From an uncultured Alistipes sp. (GTDB taxonomy: Bacteria; Bacteroidota; Bacteroidia; Bacteroidales; Rikenellaceae): a stretch of 64,000 nt of DNA. The translations under genes were made by a program, and so were the position numbers. Positions 25,853 through 35,271 of the stretch are shown here, in pieces. Where the stretch lies: positions 352,783 to 416,782 of the forward strand of contig CANQDE010000002.1 of NCBI GenBank assembly GCA_947591475.1, given 5' to 3'. The first letter of the stretch is position 1. The number at the start of each line of letters is the position of its first letter. The notes under the pieces were generated by a model. That model did not search any database. It was not told the DNA's origin and was given only the letters and a program-made list of their open reading frames with translations.

Positions 25853-26764
25853 TCAGGGATGGATTTTGTCGCTTTTCAGCAGTTGCCGGATTTCGTCGAT
25901 GTCGCGGTTCTCGACCAGCACGACGTGCGAAAGCCCCGACAGGCGGGCGGCCAGTTCCACGCGGGCCGTGTAGGTCGTGCCCGTTTCGTCCAATCGGGCA
26001 TCGAGCACCCGTCCTATCGCGATACCATCGGGGAAGAAGAGCGAACCGGTCGTTACCACCTCCTGCCCGGGCTGCGGATCGGCGTATTTCGACAAATCGC
26101 CCAACAGCACCGTGTGCGGGTCGGTTCCGTCCCAATAAATCTGGCCGAAGTAGCCCGAATCGCTCAGTTTGCCGCTCGTCCGGAACGAACTGCTGAGAAT
26201 CGACAGAACGATGGCATAGCGTTCCGTGCAATCGACGACATAGCCCACGATCGCCCCGTTGGTCGAAAGCACGGCCATCTCCCGATGCACGCCGTCGCGG
26301 ATGCCGCGATTCAGCACGAGGAAATTTTCGGATTTGTTGATGGTATTCGAGATGACGGCGGCCGTCAACGTGCGGTACTGCCCATCGCCGATGGTCAGGC
26401 CGACGCTATCGACCCGGTGCATCCGGAGCGAATCAGCACCGTCGACGGCTGTCGAATCCGCCGCCGCACGAACGGGCGGCACAGTCAGGGCCGCAGCCTC
26501 ATACGAAACTTCATAGCATGCAAGCCGCTCCTGCAACGAGGCGGCGTATTCGAGCAATTCGCGGTTTTCGCGTTCCAACCGGAAGTAACTGCGGATGCCG
26601 GCCAACGCCTGATGCCCCGCCCCGACGACCTGCGTCGCCTTGGCCAACAAGCGTGCGCGCGTATGATGGGTCGAACGGGCGTAATGACCGATCGTAATCG
26701 CCTCCAACAAGACGAAAAGCACGACGACATAGGTGCTGCGGATGAATTCGATCAGTTTGTACAC
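25853..26764 (-). CDS. mreC: Rod shape-determining protein MreC
   Basis: A 303-residue bitopic protein that scaffolds the elongasome in the periplasm. One N-terminal membrane helix ('STYVVVLFVLLEAITIGHYA') is followed by a coiled coil ('YFRLERENRELLEYAASLQERL') and two beta domains ('VISNTINKSENFLVLNRG', 'VVTTGSLFFPDGIAIGRV'). It is 129 nt downstream of mreB. Confidence 0.95.
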   Translation of the reverse strand: MYKLIEFIRSTYVVVLFVLLEAITIGHYARSTHHTRARLLAKATQVVGAGHQALAGIRSYFRLERENRELLEYAASLQERLACYEVSYEAAALTVPPVRAAADSTAVDGADSLRMHRVDSVGLTIGDGQYRTLTAAVISNTINKSENFLVLNRGIRDGVHREMAVLSTNGAIVGYVVDCTERYAIVLSILSSSFRTSGKLSDSGYFGQIYWDGTDPHTVLLGDLSKYADPQPGQEVVTTGSLFFPDGIAIGRVLDARLDETGTTYTARVELAARLSGLSHVVLVENRDIDEIRQLLKSDKIHP

Positions 26765-26893
26765 GTTCCGGCTTCTCTTTTCTCCATAAATTCAAGATTG
26801 CGAGCCGAGGCCCGCAATCCATCGCAATTCTTGTCAACTCGGGTTTGCATCGAACTGGCTCGTTGCCTTCCTTGTCCGTTCCGGTTCGTCCCG

Positions 26894-27913
26894 TTACTTC
26901 ATGAGGAACGAGAACCGGTTGATGTTCTTCAAGGCGATGCCCGTACCGCGGGCGATGGCCCGCAACGGGTCTTCGGCGATGTGGAACGGAATGCCGGTCT
27001 TTTCGTTCAGCCGACGGTCGAGCCCTTTGAGCAGCGCCCCGCCGCCGGCGAGGTAGATGCCGTTCTTCACGATGTCGGTATAGAGTTCGGGCGGCATGGA
27101 TTCGAGCACCTTCATCAAGGCCATGTCGATTTTGGCCAGCGACTTTTCCAACGCATAGGCGATTTCGCTGTACGAGAGCGAGACGGTTTGCGGTAGGGCG
27201 GTCAGCATGTTGGGGCCCGTAACGACGAAATCTTCGGGTTCCTCCTCCAAGTCGGAGCAGGCGGCGCCGATAGCGCATTTGATGGCTTCGGCCGTGCGTT
27301 CGCCGATGCGGATGTTGTGCTGCTGGCGCACGTAGGTCTGGATGTCGTTGGTGAAGACGTCGCCCGCGATGTTAATACTCTCCGAGCAGACGATACCGCC
27401 CAACGAGATGCAGGCGATTTCCGACGTACCGCCGCCGATGTCGATGACCATGTTGCCTTCGGGCGCCTCGACATCCAATCCGGCCCCCAGCGCGGCGGCC
27501 ATCGGTTCGTAAATCATGCAGACCTCGCGGCCGCCGGCGTGTTCCGCCGAATCGCGCACAGCGCGGATTTCGACGTTGGTCGAACCCGACGGAATGCAGA
27601 TTACCATGCGGAGCGACGGTGCGAACAGCTTGCCCGAGACCTTGACTTTCTGAATCATTCCGCGCAACATCATTTCGGTAGCCGTGAAGTCGGCGATCAC
27701 GCCGTCTTTGAGCGGGCGGATGGTCTTGATGTTCGGATTGGTCTTTTCGTGCATCTGACGGGCCACCTGACCGATGGCCTTGAGCTTGCCCGAATGCACG
27801 TCGAGCGCCACGATGGAAGGTTCGTCGACGACGACCTTCCCGTTATAAATAATCAGCGTATTGGCCGTTCCGAGGTCGATGGCCAGCTCTTCGGTCAGAG
27901 AAAAAAGTCCCAT
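26894..27913 (-). CDS. mreB: Actin-like cell-shape protein MreB
   Basis: A 339-residue bacterial actin that positions wall synthesis. The phosphate-binding loop 'AIDLGTANTLIY' type motif is seen as 'AIDLGTANTLII'; the adenosine-side motifs 'MVIDIGGGTSEIA' and 'IYLAGGGALLKGLDRRL' are intact. The N-terminal 'MGLFSLTEELAIDLGT' is the standard start. It is the first gene of the mreB-mreC-mreD-mrdA-rodA operon, with a promoter box about 115 nt upstream. Confidence 0.98.
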   Translation of the reverse strand: MGLFSLTEELAIDLGTANTLIIYNGKVVVDEPSIVALDVHSGKLKAIGQVARQMHEKTNPNIKTIRPLKDGVIADFTATEMMLRGMIQKVKVSGKLFAPSLRMVICIPSGSTNVEIRAVRDSAEHAGGREVCMIYEPMAAALGAGLDVEAPEGNMVIDIGGGTSEIACISLGGIVCSESINIAGDVFTNDIQTYVRQQHNIRIGERTAEAIKCAIGAACSDLEEEPEDFVVTGPNMLTALPQTVSLSYSEIAYALEKSLAKIDMALMKVLESMPPELYTDIVKNGIYLAGGGALLKGLDRRLNEKTGIPFHIAEDPLRAIARGTGIALKNINRFSFLMK

Positions 27914-28027
27914 AACGTATTATCACCCAAACAAAAAAATGTAGGCGAACAGTCTGCTGCGATGCCGTATTCCGTTTACAGCCAACACGTTCGCGTCCGT
28001 TCGCAACCTTATGTGTATATACTGGTA

Positions 28028-28035
28028 CAAAGATA
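28028..28035 (-). promoter_or_regulatory. Candidate promoter -7 box for the mre operon
   Basis: TATCTTTG on the minus strand, implying a leader of roughly 105 nt before mreB. It lies close to the divergent promoter of the DAHP synthase gene. The upstream TTTG element is not clear. Confidence 0.5.
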
Positions 28036-28091
28036 GCAAAAACTCCGGAATAAATCGGAAAATCCGTTCGATTTTTTTGCGTTTTTTTCGT

Positions 28092-28099
28092 TACTTTTG
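28092..28099 (+). promoter_or_regulatory. Candidate promoter -7 box of DAHP synthase, implying a (nearly) leaderless mRNA
   Basis: TACTTTTG matches TAnnTTTG and ends only 6 nt before the ATG at 28106. With the usual start-site distance, the transcript would begin at or within a few bases of the start codon. The upstream TTTG is not at the ideal spacing. Confidence 0.45.
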
Positions 28100-28105
28100 C
28101 AGGCG

Positions 28106-29176
28106 ATGGAAAATTTGCAATCCCGACTTTTTCCGGATGTGGAAACCCGTCGTCCCTTGACGATTGCCGGACCTTGCAGCGCCGAGACCGAGGAGCAGCT
28201 CATCGAGACCGCCCGCGAGTTGGCCGCTGCGGGATTCCGCATCTTTCGGGCCGGCCTGTGGAAGCCCCGCACCAAGCCGGGCGGATTCGAGGGCGTCGGT
28301 GCCGAGGGGCTCGCTTGGCTACGTCGCGTGAAGCGGGAGACGGGCATGTATACCGCGACGGAGGTCGCCAACCGCGAACACGTAACGGCGGCCCTCGACG
28401 GCGGTGTCGACCTGTTGTGGATCGGTGCCCGCACGTCGGCCAATCCGTTCGCCGTGCAGGAGATTGCCGATGCCTTGCAAAGGTACGGCTCCGACACGCC
28501 CGTCTTAATAAAAAATCCGGTCAGCCCCGACCTCGAACTGTGGATCGGCGCCATCGAACGGCTCTACAACGCCGGCCTGCGCCGGTTGGGAGCCATTCAT
28601 CGCGGATTCACCTCGGTCGAAAAGAGCGTTTACCGCAATCTGCCCCTGTGGAGCGTGCCGATCGAATTGCATCGCCGCTTGCCGCAACTGCCTCTTTTTT
28701 GCGACCCGAGCCACATCGGTGGCCGGCGCGACGCGGTGGCGCCGCTGGCTCAGCAGGCGATGAATTTGGGATTCGACGGATTGATCGTCGAGGCCCATTG
28801 CGATCCGGATGCGGCGTGGAGCGACAAGGCGCAACAGCTGACGCCGCGCGCGCTGGCGGAGATTTGCCGTCGGTTGGTCATTCGCGAAACCGTCGCGACG
28901 ACCGAAAGTCTCGATTCGCTGCGCAGCGAAATCGACAAATTGGACGATCGGCTGTTGGATTTGCTGGCCCGACGGATGCACGTGGCCCGCGAAATCGGAC
29001 GATACAAACGGGAACACGCCATGCCCGTTTTGCAGACGGCCCGCTACGAGGAGTTGTTAGCTCGTCGGGCAGCGCAGGCCGAGGAGCTCGGCATGGAGGG
29101 CGGATTCATGCGGCGCGTGTTGCAGGCCGTGCACGAGGAGTCCGTCCGGCAGCAGATGGAGGTGATCGACGAATAA
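28106..29176 (+). CDS. Bifunctional DAHP synthase / chorismate mutase type II
   Basis: A 356-residue fusion acting at two steps of aromatic amino acid synthesis: condensation of PEP and erythrose 4-phosphate (DAHP synthase, residues about 1-265) and chorismate to prephenate (AroQ-type chorismate mutase, about 270-356). The synthase part shows 'IAGPCSAETEEQ', 'RAGLWKPRTKPG', 'WIGARTSANPF', 'IKNPVSPD' and 'CDPSHIGGRRD'. The mutase part shows 'LRSEIDKLDDRLLDLLARRM' and 'IGRYKREHAMPV'. This domain order is standard in Bacteroidetes. ATG 28106 is chosen over the upstream TTG because the promoter box overlaps the latter. Confidence 0.96.
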   Translation: MENLQSRLFPDVETRRPLTIAGPCSAETEEQLIETARELAAAGFRIFRAGLWKPRTKPGGFEGVGAEGLAWLRRVKRETGMYTATEVANREHVTAALDGGVDLLWIGARTSANPFAVQEIADALQRYGSDTPVLIKNPVSPDLELWIGAIERLYNAGLRRLGAIHRGFTSVEKSVYRNLPLWSVPIELHRRLPQLPLFCDPSHIGGRRDAVAPLAQQAMNLGFDGLIVEAHCDPDAAWSDKAQQLTPRALAEICRRLVIRETVATTESLDSLRSEIDKLDDRLLDLLARRMHVAREIGRYKREHAMPVLQTARYEELLARRAAQAEELGMEGGFMRRVLQAVHEESVRQQMEVIDE

Positions 29177-29210
29177 AAAAGAAGGAGGGGGTTGCCCCTC
29201 CTTCTTTATT
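29177..29210. terminator. Bidirectional intrinsic terminator
   Basis: AAAAGAAGGAGGGG-GTTG-CCCCTCCTTCTTT: a perfect GC stem with A-run on one side and T-run on the other. It serves the DAHP synthase (plus) and the GH3 gene (minus), whose stop codon (29206-29208) lies inside it. Confidence 0.93.
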
Positions 29211-31425
29211 CTAACTGCAATCCTAACGCCCGATCGGTCGCCGAAGAACCTCCGTAGTAGATCGTATAGGTTCCCGGCAGCGTGCGCATCGTTGCGGTAG
29301 CGGGGTCGAAGCTCTCGAAGGCCGAACGGTCGAGCGTGAAGACGACTTGCGTCCGTTCGCCCGCCGGAACGGCCACGCGCCGAAACGCCCGCAGACTTTT
29401 CGACGGGCCGTCGGCATCGTCGTTGCGACGGACATAGACCTGCACGACCTCCTCGCCGTCGCGCGAGCCGCTGTTACGCAAATCGACCGTCAGCCGCACT
29501 TCGTCGCCCGCAGCGATGCGGTCGGCCGACAATTCCGCCTTGTCGTAGGCGAACGTCGTGTAACTCAATCCGTATCCGAACGGAAAGAGCGGTTCGCCGC
29601 GGAAGTATCGGTACGTGCGTCCCTGCATCCGGTAATCCTCGAAATCGGGCAGTTGCGACAGCCGTTTGTAGAACGTAACGGGCAGACGTCCGGCGGGATT
29701 GTAATCGCCGAAAAGGACATCGGCCACGGCCGTGCCGCCGGCTTGTCCCGGGTACCATGCCTGCAAAATCGCATCGCAATGCTGCGTTTCGGGTTCGAGG
29801 GCGACGGCCGACCCCGAACAGTTGACATAGACGATTCGTTTCCCTGCACGGTGCAGGGCGGCAATCAATTCGCGCTGTACGGCGGGGAGTTCGATTTCCG
29901 TGCGGTCGCCTCGGCGGAATCCCGGGTAGTCGACCTTCATCTCCTCGCCTTCGACGGCGGGCGAAATGCCCCCTACGAAAACGACGTATCGCGCATCGCC
30001 GACCGCTGCGACCGCCTCTTCCACCGTTCGGGTGTGGTAGCTCCCCTTACCGGAACGAAGCAACTGCGCGGCATCGGCCGGCGAATCGGGAATGCGGTGA
30101 TCGATCAGACCGCAGCCGTCGACATAACGCACGCGGTCGCCCGCCTTGGTCCGGATGCCCTCCAAAATGGTAACGGTATGCGACGGAAATCCGTTGTAGT
30201 TGCCCCACTGCATGATCGAATCGGCGGCGTTCGGCCCCATGACCACGATTTGCGCGGCATCCTCGCGGCGCAGCGGAAGCAGATTGTCGCGGTTTTGCAG
30301 CAGCGTCATCGTTTCGCGCGCCATCCGCAACGCCAAAGCGCGGTGCTCCGGACAATCGACAACGGAGGTCGGTATGCGGCTCCACGGCACGACGCTGTCG
30401 TCGTCCATCTCGCCCAAAGCGAAACGGGCCCGCAGCAAGCGGTGCACGCTGACGTCGATCTGAGCCTCGGTAATCAATCCCTGTTCGACGGCCTGTTTCA
30501 GCGACAGATAGCTGTTTCCGCACTCCACGTCGGTGCCCGTGAGGACCGCATCGGCCGACGCATGGGCCGCATCGGGATGGGTTTCGTGATGGCCGGTTTC
30601 GTAGAAGTCGTTGATGGCCTTGCAGTCGCTGACGACGATGCCCCGATAGCCCCACAAATCGCGCAGAATGGTGTGCAACAGCCGGTTGCTGCCGCAGCAC
30701 GGTTCGCCCTCGTAGCGGTTGTAGGCGCACATCACCTCCTCGACGCCGCCCTGCTGCACCAAGGCCTTGAAAGCGGGCAGATAGGTCTCCCACAAATCGC
30801 GGGCATCGACCCGACGGGCATCGAACGAATGACGGTTCCACTCCGGGCCGGAGTGCACGGCGAAATGTTTGGCACAGGCGTGGAGTTTGTCGAAACGGGC
30901 TGTATCGGGCCCCTGCAACCCCCGCACGACGGCCACGCCCATGCGGGCCGTCAGATAGGGGTCTTCGCCGTAGGTTTCCTGCCCGCGTCCCCAACGCGGG
31001 TCGCGGAAAATGTTGATGTTGGGTGTCCAGAAAGTCAGTCCGCGGTAGCGCGTATGGGTACCGTTGCGGCGGCTCTCGTGGAATTTGGCGCGGGCCTCGT
31101 CGCTCACGGCGTCGAATACGCGATAGACCAGTTCATCGTCGAACGAGGCCGCCATGCCGATGGACTGCGGAAAGACGGTCGCCAATCCGGCCCGGCCCAC
31201 GCCGTGCAACGCCTCGTTCCACCAGTTGTAGGCACGGATTCCCAAGCGGTCGACGGGCGACGAAACGTCTTTCATTAGTCCGATTTTCTCATCGAGGGTC
31301 AATCGCTGCAGCAGGTCTTCGGCACGCACTTCGGGTGCGAGTTCCGGATTCCGATAAGGTTCGTTCTGGGCGGTCGCGGTCAGCGCGAGCAGGCCCAAAA
31401 CGACGGTCATTCGCATTCGTTTCAT
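29206..31425 (-). CDS. Glycoside hydrolase family 3 (beta-glucosidase/xylosidase-like), secreted
   Basis: A 739-residue GH3 enzyme that would release terminal sugars from plant or host glycans. A signal peptide ('MTVVLGLLALTATAQ') is followed by the (alpha/beta)8 domain; 'GLTFWTPNINIFRDPRWGRGQE', quoted in part here as 'PNINIFRDPRWGRGQETYGE', and 'KHFAVHSGPEWNRH' are hallmark segments, and the nucleophile Asp lies in 'GIVVSDCKAI'. The second alpha/beta sandwich domain and a C-terminal fibronectin-III-like domain ('GEEVVQVYVRR') complete it. No PA14 insert is seen. 'HSGPEWNRH' is reminiscent of xylosidase-type GH3 enzymes, but linkage specificity cannot be fixed. It stands alone, not in a SusCD locus. 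Confidence 0.93.
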   Translation of the reverse strand: MKRMRMTVVLGLLALTATAQNEPYRNPELAPEVRAEDLLQRLTLDEKIGLMKDVSSPVDRLGIRAYNWWNEALHGVGRAGLATVFPQSIGMAASFDDELVYRVFDAVSDEARAKFHESRRNGTHTRYRGLTFWTPNINIFRDPRWGRGQETYGEDPYLTARMGVAVVRGLQGPDTARFDKLHACAKHFAVHSGPEWNRHSFDARRVDARDLWETYLPAFKALVQQGGVEEVMCAYNRYEGEPCCGSNRLLHTILRDLWGYRGIVVSDCKAINDFYETGHHETHPDAAHASADAVLTGTDVECGNSYLSLKQAVEQGLITEAQIDVSVHRLLRARFALGEMDDDSVVPWSRIPTSVVDCPEHRALALRMARETMTLLQNRDNLLPLRREDAAQIVVMGPNAADSIMQWGNYNGFPSHTVTILEGIRTKAGDRVRYVDGCGLIDHRIPDSPADAAQLLRSGKGSYHTRTVEEAVAAVGDARYVVFVGGISPAVEGEEMKVDYPGFRRGDRTEIELPAVQRELIAALHRAGKRIVYVNCSGSAVALEPETQHCDAILQAWYPGQAGGTAVADVLFGDYNPAGRLPVTFYKRLSQLPDFEDYRMQGRTYRYFRGEPLFPFGYGLSYTTFAYDKAELSADRIAAGDEVRLTVDLRNSGSRDGEEVVQVYVRRNDDADGPSKSLRAFRRVAVPAGERTQVVFTLDRSAFESFDPATATMRTLPGTYTIYYGGSSATDRALGLQLE

Positions 31426-31528
31426 CGTGAATAAAGGTTCGATTTCGAGTAAAGATAGGGATTTTTTCGCGGATTTCGCCTTTTCGTTTCCTTAATCGGT
31501 CGAATTTCCTCGTCTCGCCCGTCAATTA

Positions 31529-31560
31529 TTTGCGACGGACGGAATTATTTCGTACATTTG
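31529..31560 (+). promoter_or_regulatory. Consensus Bacteroidetes promoter of tig
   Basis: TTTG at 31529-31532, then exactly 20 nt, then TACATTTG at 31553-31560: a full match to the -33/-7 consensus. Transcription should start near 31567, giving a leader of about 75 nt before tig. Confidence 0.8.
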
Positions 31561-31640
31561 CCAGCCGGTTTCGCCGGAGGTGCTGAACCGAATACGGCGC
31601 ACGGCTGACAGACGACTAATCGAATAGCAAAGAAATAGTT

Positions 31641-32969
31641 ATGAAAATTGCAAGAGAACAACGCGACGGAGGCAGCTCGTTGGTTCGGGTAACCGTCGCA
31701 GAGGCCGATTACGGCGAAGCGGTCGAGAAGGAGCTCCGCACCTATCGCCGCAAGGCCAACATCCCGGGCTTCCGGCCGGGCATGGTGCCGATGGGCGTCA
31801 TCAAAAAGATGTACGGCAAGAGCGTGCTGGCCGAACAGTCCTACCGCACCGCTTCGAACGCCGTATTCGACTATTTGCAGAAGGAGAAAATCGACTACTT
31901 GGGCGACGTCATTCCGTCGGAAGAGCAGGGCGATTTCGATTTCGAAAACAACACCGAATTCGAGTTCGTATTCGAGTTCGGCGAGGCGCCCGCCATCAAG
32001 TTGGAGCTGTCGGACAAAGACAAGATGACCTACCACCGCATCAAAATCGACAAGAAGATGCACAGCGACTATCGTTCGAACTTCCTGCGCGGATACGGAC
32101 GGTTGGTCGACGTCGACGAGGTAACCTCCGACGAGGCGTTGAGCGTAACGCTCGACAACGGCGATATGCAGGTTTCGGATGCCTATTTGGGGCTGATTTC
32201 GATGTCGGAGGAGGAACGCAAACCTTTCATCGGCAAGAAAGTAGGCTACAAGACCGACGTGAACATCAACGAGCTTTACAAGAATCCCTCCCAACGGGCC
32301 GCAATCCTGCAGGTCAAGGAACCTGAGCTGGCAGGCATCAAACCCGAATTCACGCTGGAAATCACCAAAATCCGCAAGTTCGCCGAACCCGAGCTGAACG
32401 AGGAATTTTTCAAAATGGCTTTCCCGCAAGGGAATGTTACCGATGAGGCGTCGCTTGACAAATTCATCGACGAACGCATCAATGCGGAGCTGTCGCGCGA
32501 AAGCGATTACCTCTTCACGTTGCAGTTGCGCAACTATCTGATCGAAAAAGCGGGGCTGAAGATGCCCGAAGCCTTCCTGAAACGCTGGCTTTACACCATC
32601 AACGAGGGCAAGTTCACGATGGATGACATCGAAAAGGATTTCGACCAATTCTTAAAAATGTTCACGTGGAACTATTTGCAGAAGCATTTCATCCAGACCG
32701 ACAACTTGACCGTAACGAAGGAGGAGGCGACGGCCGAAGCCAAAGCGCTGGCAGCGGCGCAATTCGCCCAATACGGCATGCCATCGGCACCGGACAACAT
32801 GCTGGAAGATTACGCCAAGCGGATACTCGATGACAAGAACCAGTCGCAGAAGATTTACGAAAAGCTCTTCGAGGTGAAGGTGGTCGAGGCCGTGAAGTCG
32901 AAAATCACCGTAACGGAAAAGGCAATTTCCGCCGATGATTTCGCAAAAATGGCCCGCGAAGTGCACTAA
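31641..32969 (+). CDS. tig: Trigger factor (ribosome-associated chaperone)
   Basis: A 442-residue chaperone that binds nascent chains at the ribosome exit. The ribosome-docking signature 'NIPGFRPGMVPMGVIKKMYG' is near residue 40. The N-terminal and helical C-terminal domains are clear; the middle FKBP-like domain is weakly conserved, as usual in Bacteroidetes. It heads the conserved order tig-clpP-clpX, but a terminator at 32991-33027 separates it from clpP. Confidence 0.96.
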   Translation: MKIAREQRDGGSSLVRVTVAEADYGEAVEKELRTYRRKANIPGFRPGMVPMGVIKKMYGKSVLAEQSYRTASNAVFDYLQKEKIDYLGDVIPSEEQGDFDFENNTEFEFVFEFGEAPAIKLELSDKDKMTYHRIKIDKKMHSDYRSNFLRGYGRLVDVDEVTSDEALSVTLDNGDMQVSDAYLGLISMSEEERKPFIGKKVGYKTDVNINELYKNPSQRAAILQVKEPELAGIKPEFTLEITKIRKFAEPELNEEFFKMAFPQGNVTDEASLDKFIDERINAELSRESDYLFTLQLRNYLIEKAGLKMPEAFLKRWLYTINEGKFTMDDIEKDFDQFLKMFTWNYLQKHFIQTDNLTVTKEEATAEAKALAAAQFAQYGMPSAPDNMLEDYAKRILDDKNQSQKIYEKLFEVKVVEAVKSKITVTEKAISADDFAKMAREVH

Positions 32970-32990
32970 TCCCCGAAAAAAGCGGAACAA

Positions 32991-33027
32991 GGACTTTGCA
33001 GGCGTGATGTTTGCAAAGCCTTTTTTT
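32991..33027 (+). terminator. Intrinsic terminator after tig
   Basis: GGACTTTGCA pairs with TGCAAAGCC and is followed by TTTTTTT. It splits tig from clpP-clpX, although the gene order suggests some read-through. Confidence 0.85.
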
Positions 33028-33099
33028 ATTAACTGGTACGGGGCGCACCGTCGGGAAGGAGAAATGACCTTGATTAGCACAGAAACGAAATAAATAAAA

Positions 33100-33777
33100 A
33101 TGAAAAACAATTCGGAGTTCGAAAAATACGCACGGATGCAGTGCGGAATCAGTTCGTTGAAACTGCACGATTTCCAGTCAGTGAACGCCTCGTACGTCTC
33201 GCCGACCATCATCGAGGAGCGGCAGTTGAACGTCGCTACGATGGATGTCTTTTCGCGGTTGATGATGGATCGCATCATCTTCCTCGGCGCCCCGATTTAC
33301 GACGATGCGGCCAATATCATTCAGGCCCAACTGCTCTTTCTCGAATCGGTCGACCCCGAAAAGGACATTCAGATTTATATCAATTCGCCGGGCGGTTCTG
33401 TCTCGGCCGGATTGGGCATCTACGACACCATGCAGTTGGTGGCACCCGACGTGGCGACCATCTGCACGGGGCTTGCGGCTTCGATGGCGGCCGTGCTGCT
33501 GACGGCCGGCGCCAATGGCAAACGTTCCGCCTTGCCGCACTCGCGGGTGATGATTCATCAGCCGTTGGGCGGTGCCCAAGGGCAGGCTTCGGACATCGAA
33601 ATCACGGCCCGCGAAATCGCCAAGACCAAACGCGAACTCTATGAGATACTTTCGACGCATTCGGGCGTGCCGGTCAAGAAGATCGAGAAGGACGCCGACC
33701 GCGACTACTGGCTGACTGCGAAGGAGGCTCAGGAGTACGGTCTGATCGACGAAGTGCTCGCCAAACGAGCGAAATAA
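33100..33777 (+). CDS. clpP: ATP-dependent Clp protease proteolytic subunit
   Basis: A 225-residue serine peptidase forming the tetradecameric degradation chamber. The active Ser is in '[11 protein letters not shown]', the His in 'HSRVMIHQP', and the Asp follows later. '[10 protein letters not shown]' and '[20 protein letters not shown]' are standard. It is 9 nt upstream of clpX and co-transcribed with it. Confidence 0.97.
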   Translation: MKNNSEFEKYARMQCGISSLKLHDFQSVNASYVSPTIIEERQLNVATMDVFSRLMMDRIIFLGAPIYDDAANIIQAQLLFLESVDPEKDIQIYINSPGGSVSAGLGIYDTMQLVAPDVATICTGLAASMAAVLLTAGANGKRSALPHSRVMIHQPLGGAQGQASDIEITAREIAKTKRELYEILSTHSGVPVKKIEKDADRDYWLTAKEAQEYGLIDEVLAKRAK

Positions 33778-33786
33778 GGAAAAGCA

Positions 33787-35061
<1,275 letters not shown>

Positions 35062-35084
35062 CGAAAATTTCGTTATCTTTATAG

Positions 35085-35118
35085 CCGGAACGGGGCGCCG
35101 TACCCGTTCCGGACTTTT
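35085..35118 (+). terminator. Intrinsic terminator after clpX
   Basis: CCGGAACGGG pairs with CCCGTTCCGG around an 8-nt loop, followed by ACTTTTATTT. Confidence 0.85.
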
Positions 35119-35127
35119 ATTTGCACG

Positions 35128-35264
35128 ATTAGCAGCAAAACGATTTAATAAGACTTGTATTAGCCGCAAAGCAACTTAATAAGGCATTGATTAGCAGCAA
35201 AACAAGTTCACAAAGGACCTGTATTAGCAGCAAAACAAGTTAATAAAAAAGCAAAACAACTTAA
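35128..35264 (+). repeat. Tandem ~31-33 bp repeats upstream of tkt
   Basis: Units starting ATTAGC(A/C)GCAAA(A/G)C occur at 35128, 35159, 35190 and 35223, with a partial fifth unit (AAAGCAAAACAACTTAATAA) running up to the tkt start. Each unit ends in TTAATAA or similar. The array is AT-rich and fills the 210-nt gap before tkt, so it forms most of the presumed leader or promoter region. Confidence 0.85.
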
Positions 35265-35271
35265 TAAAAAT

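Noticed and set aside
35128-35264. CRISPR-like array before tkt
   Set aside because: Units are contiguous tandem repeats of 31-33 bp without distinct spacers, and no cas gene is present.
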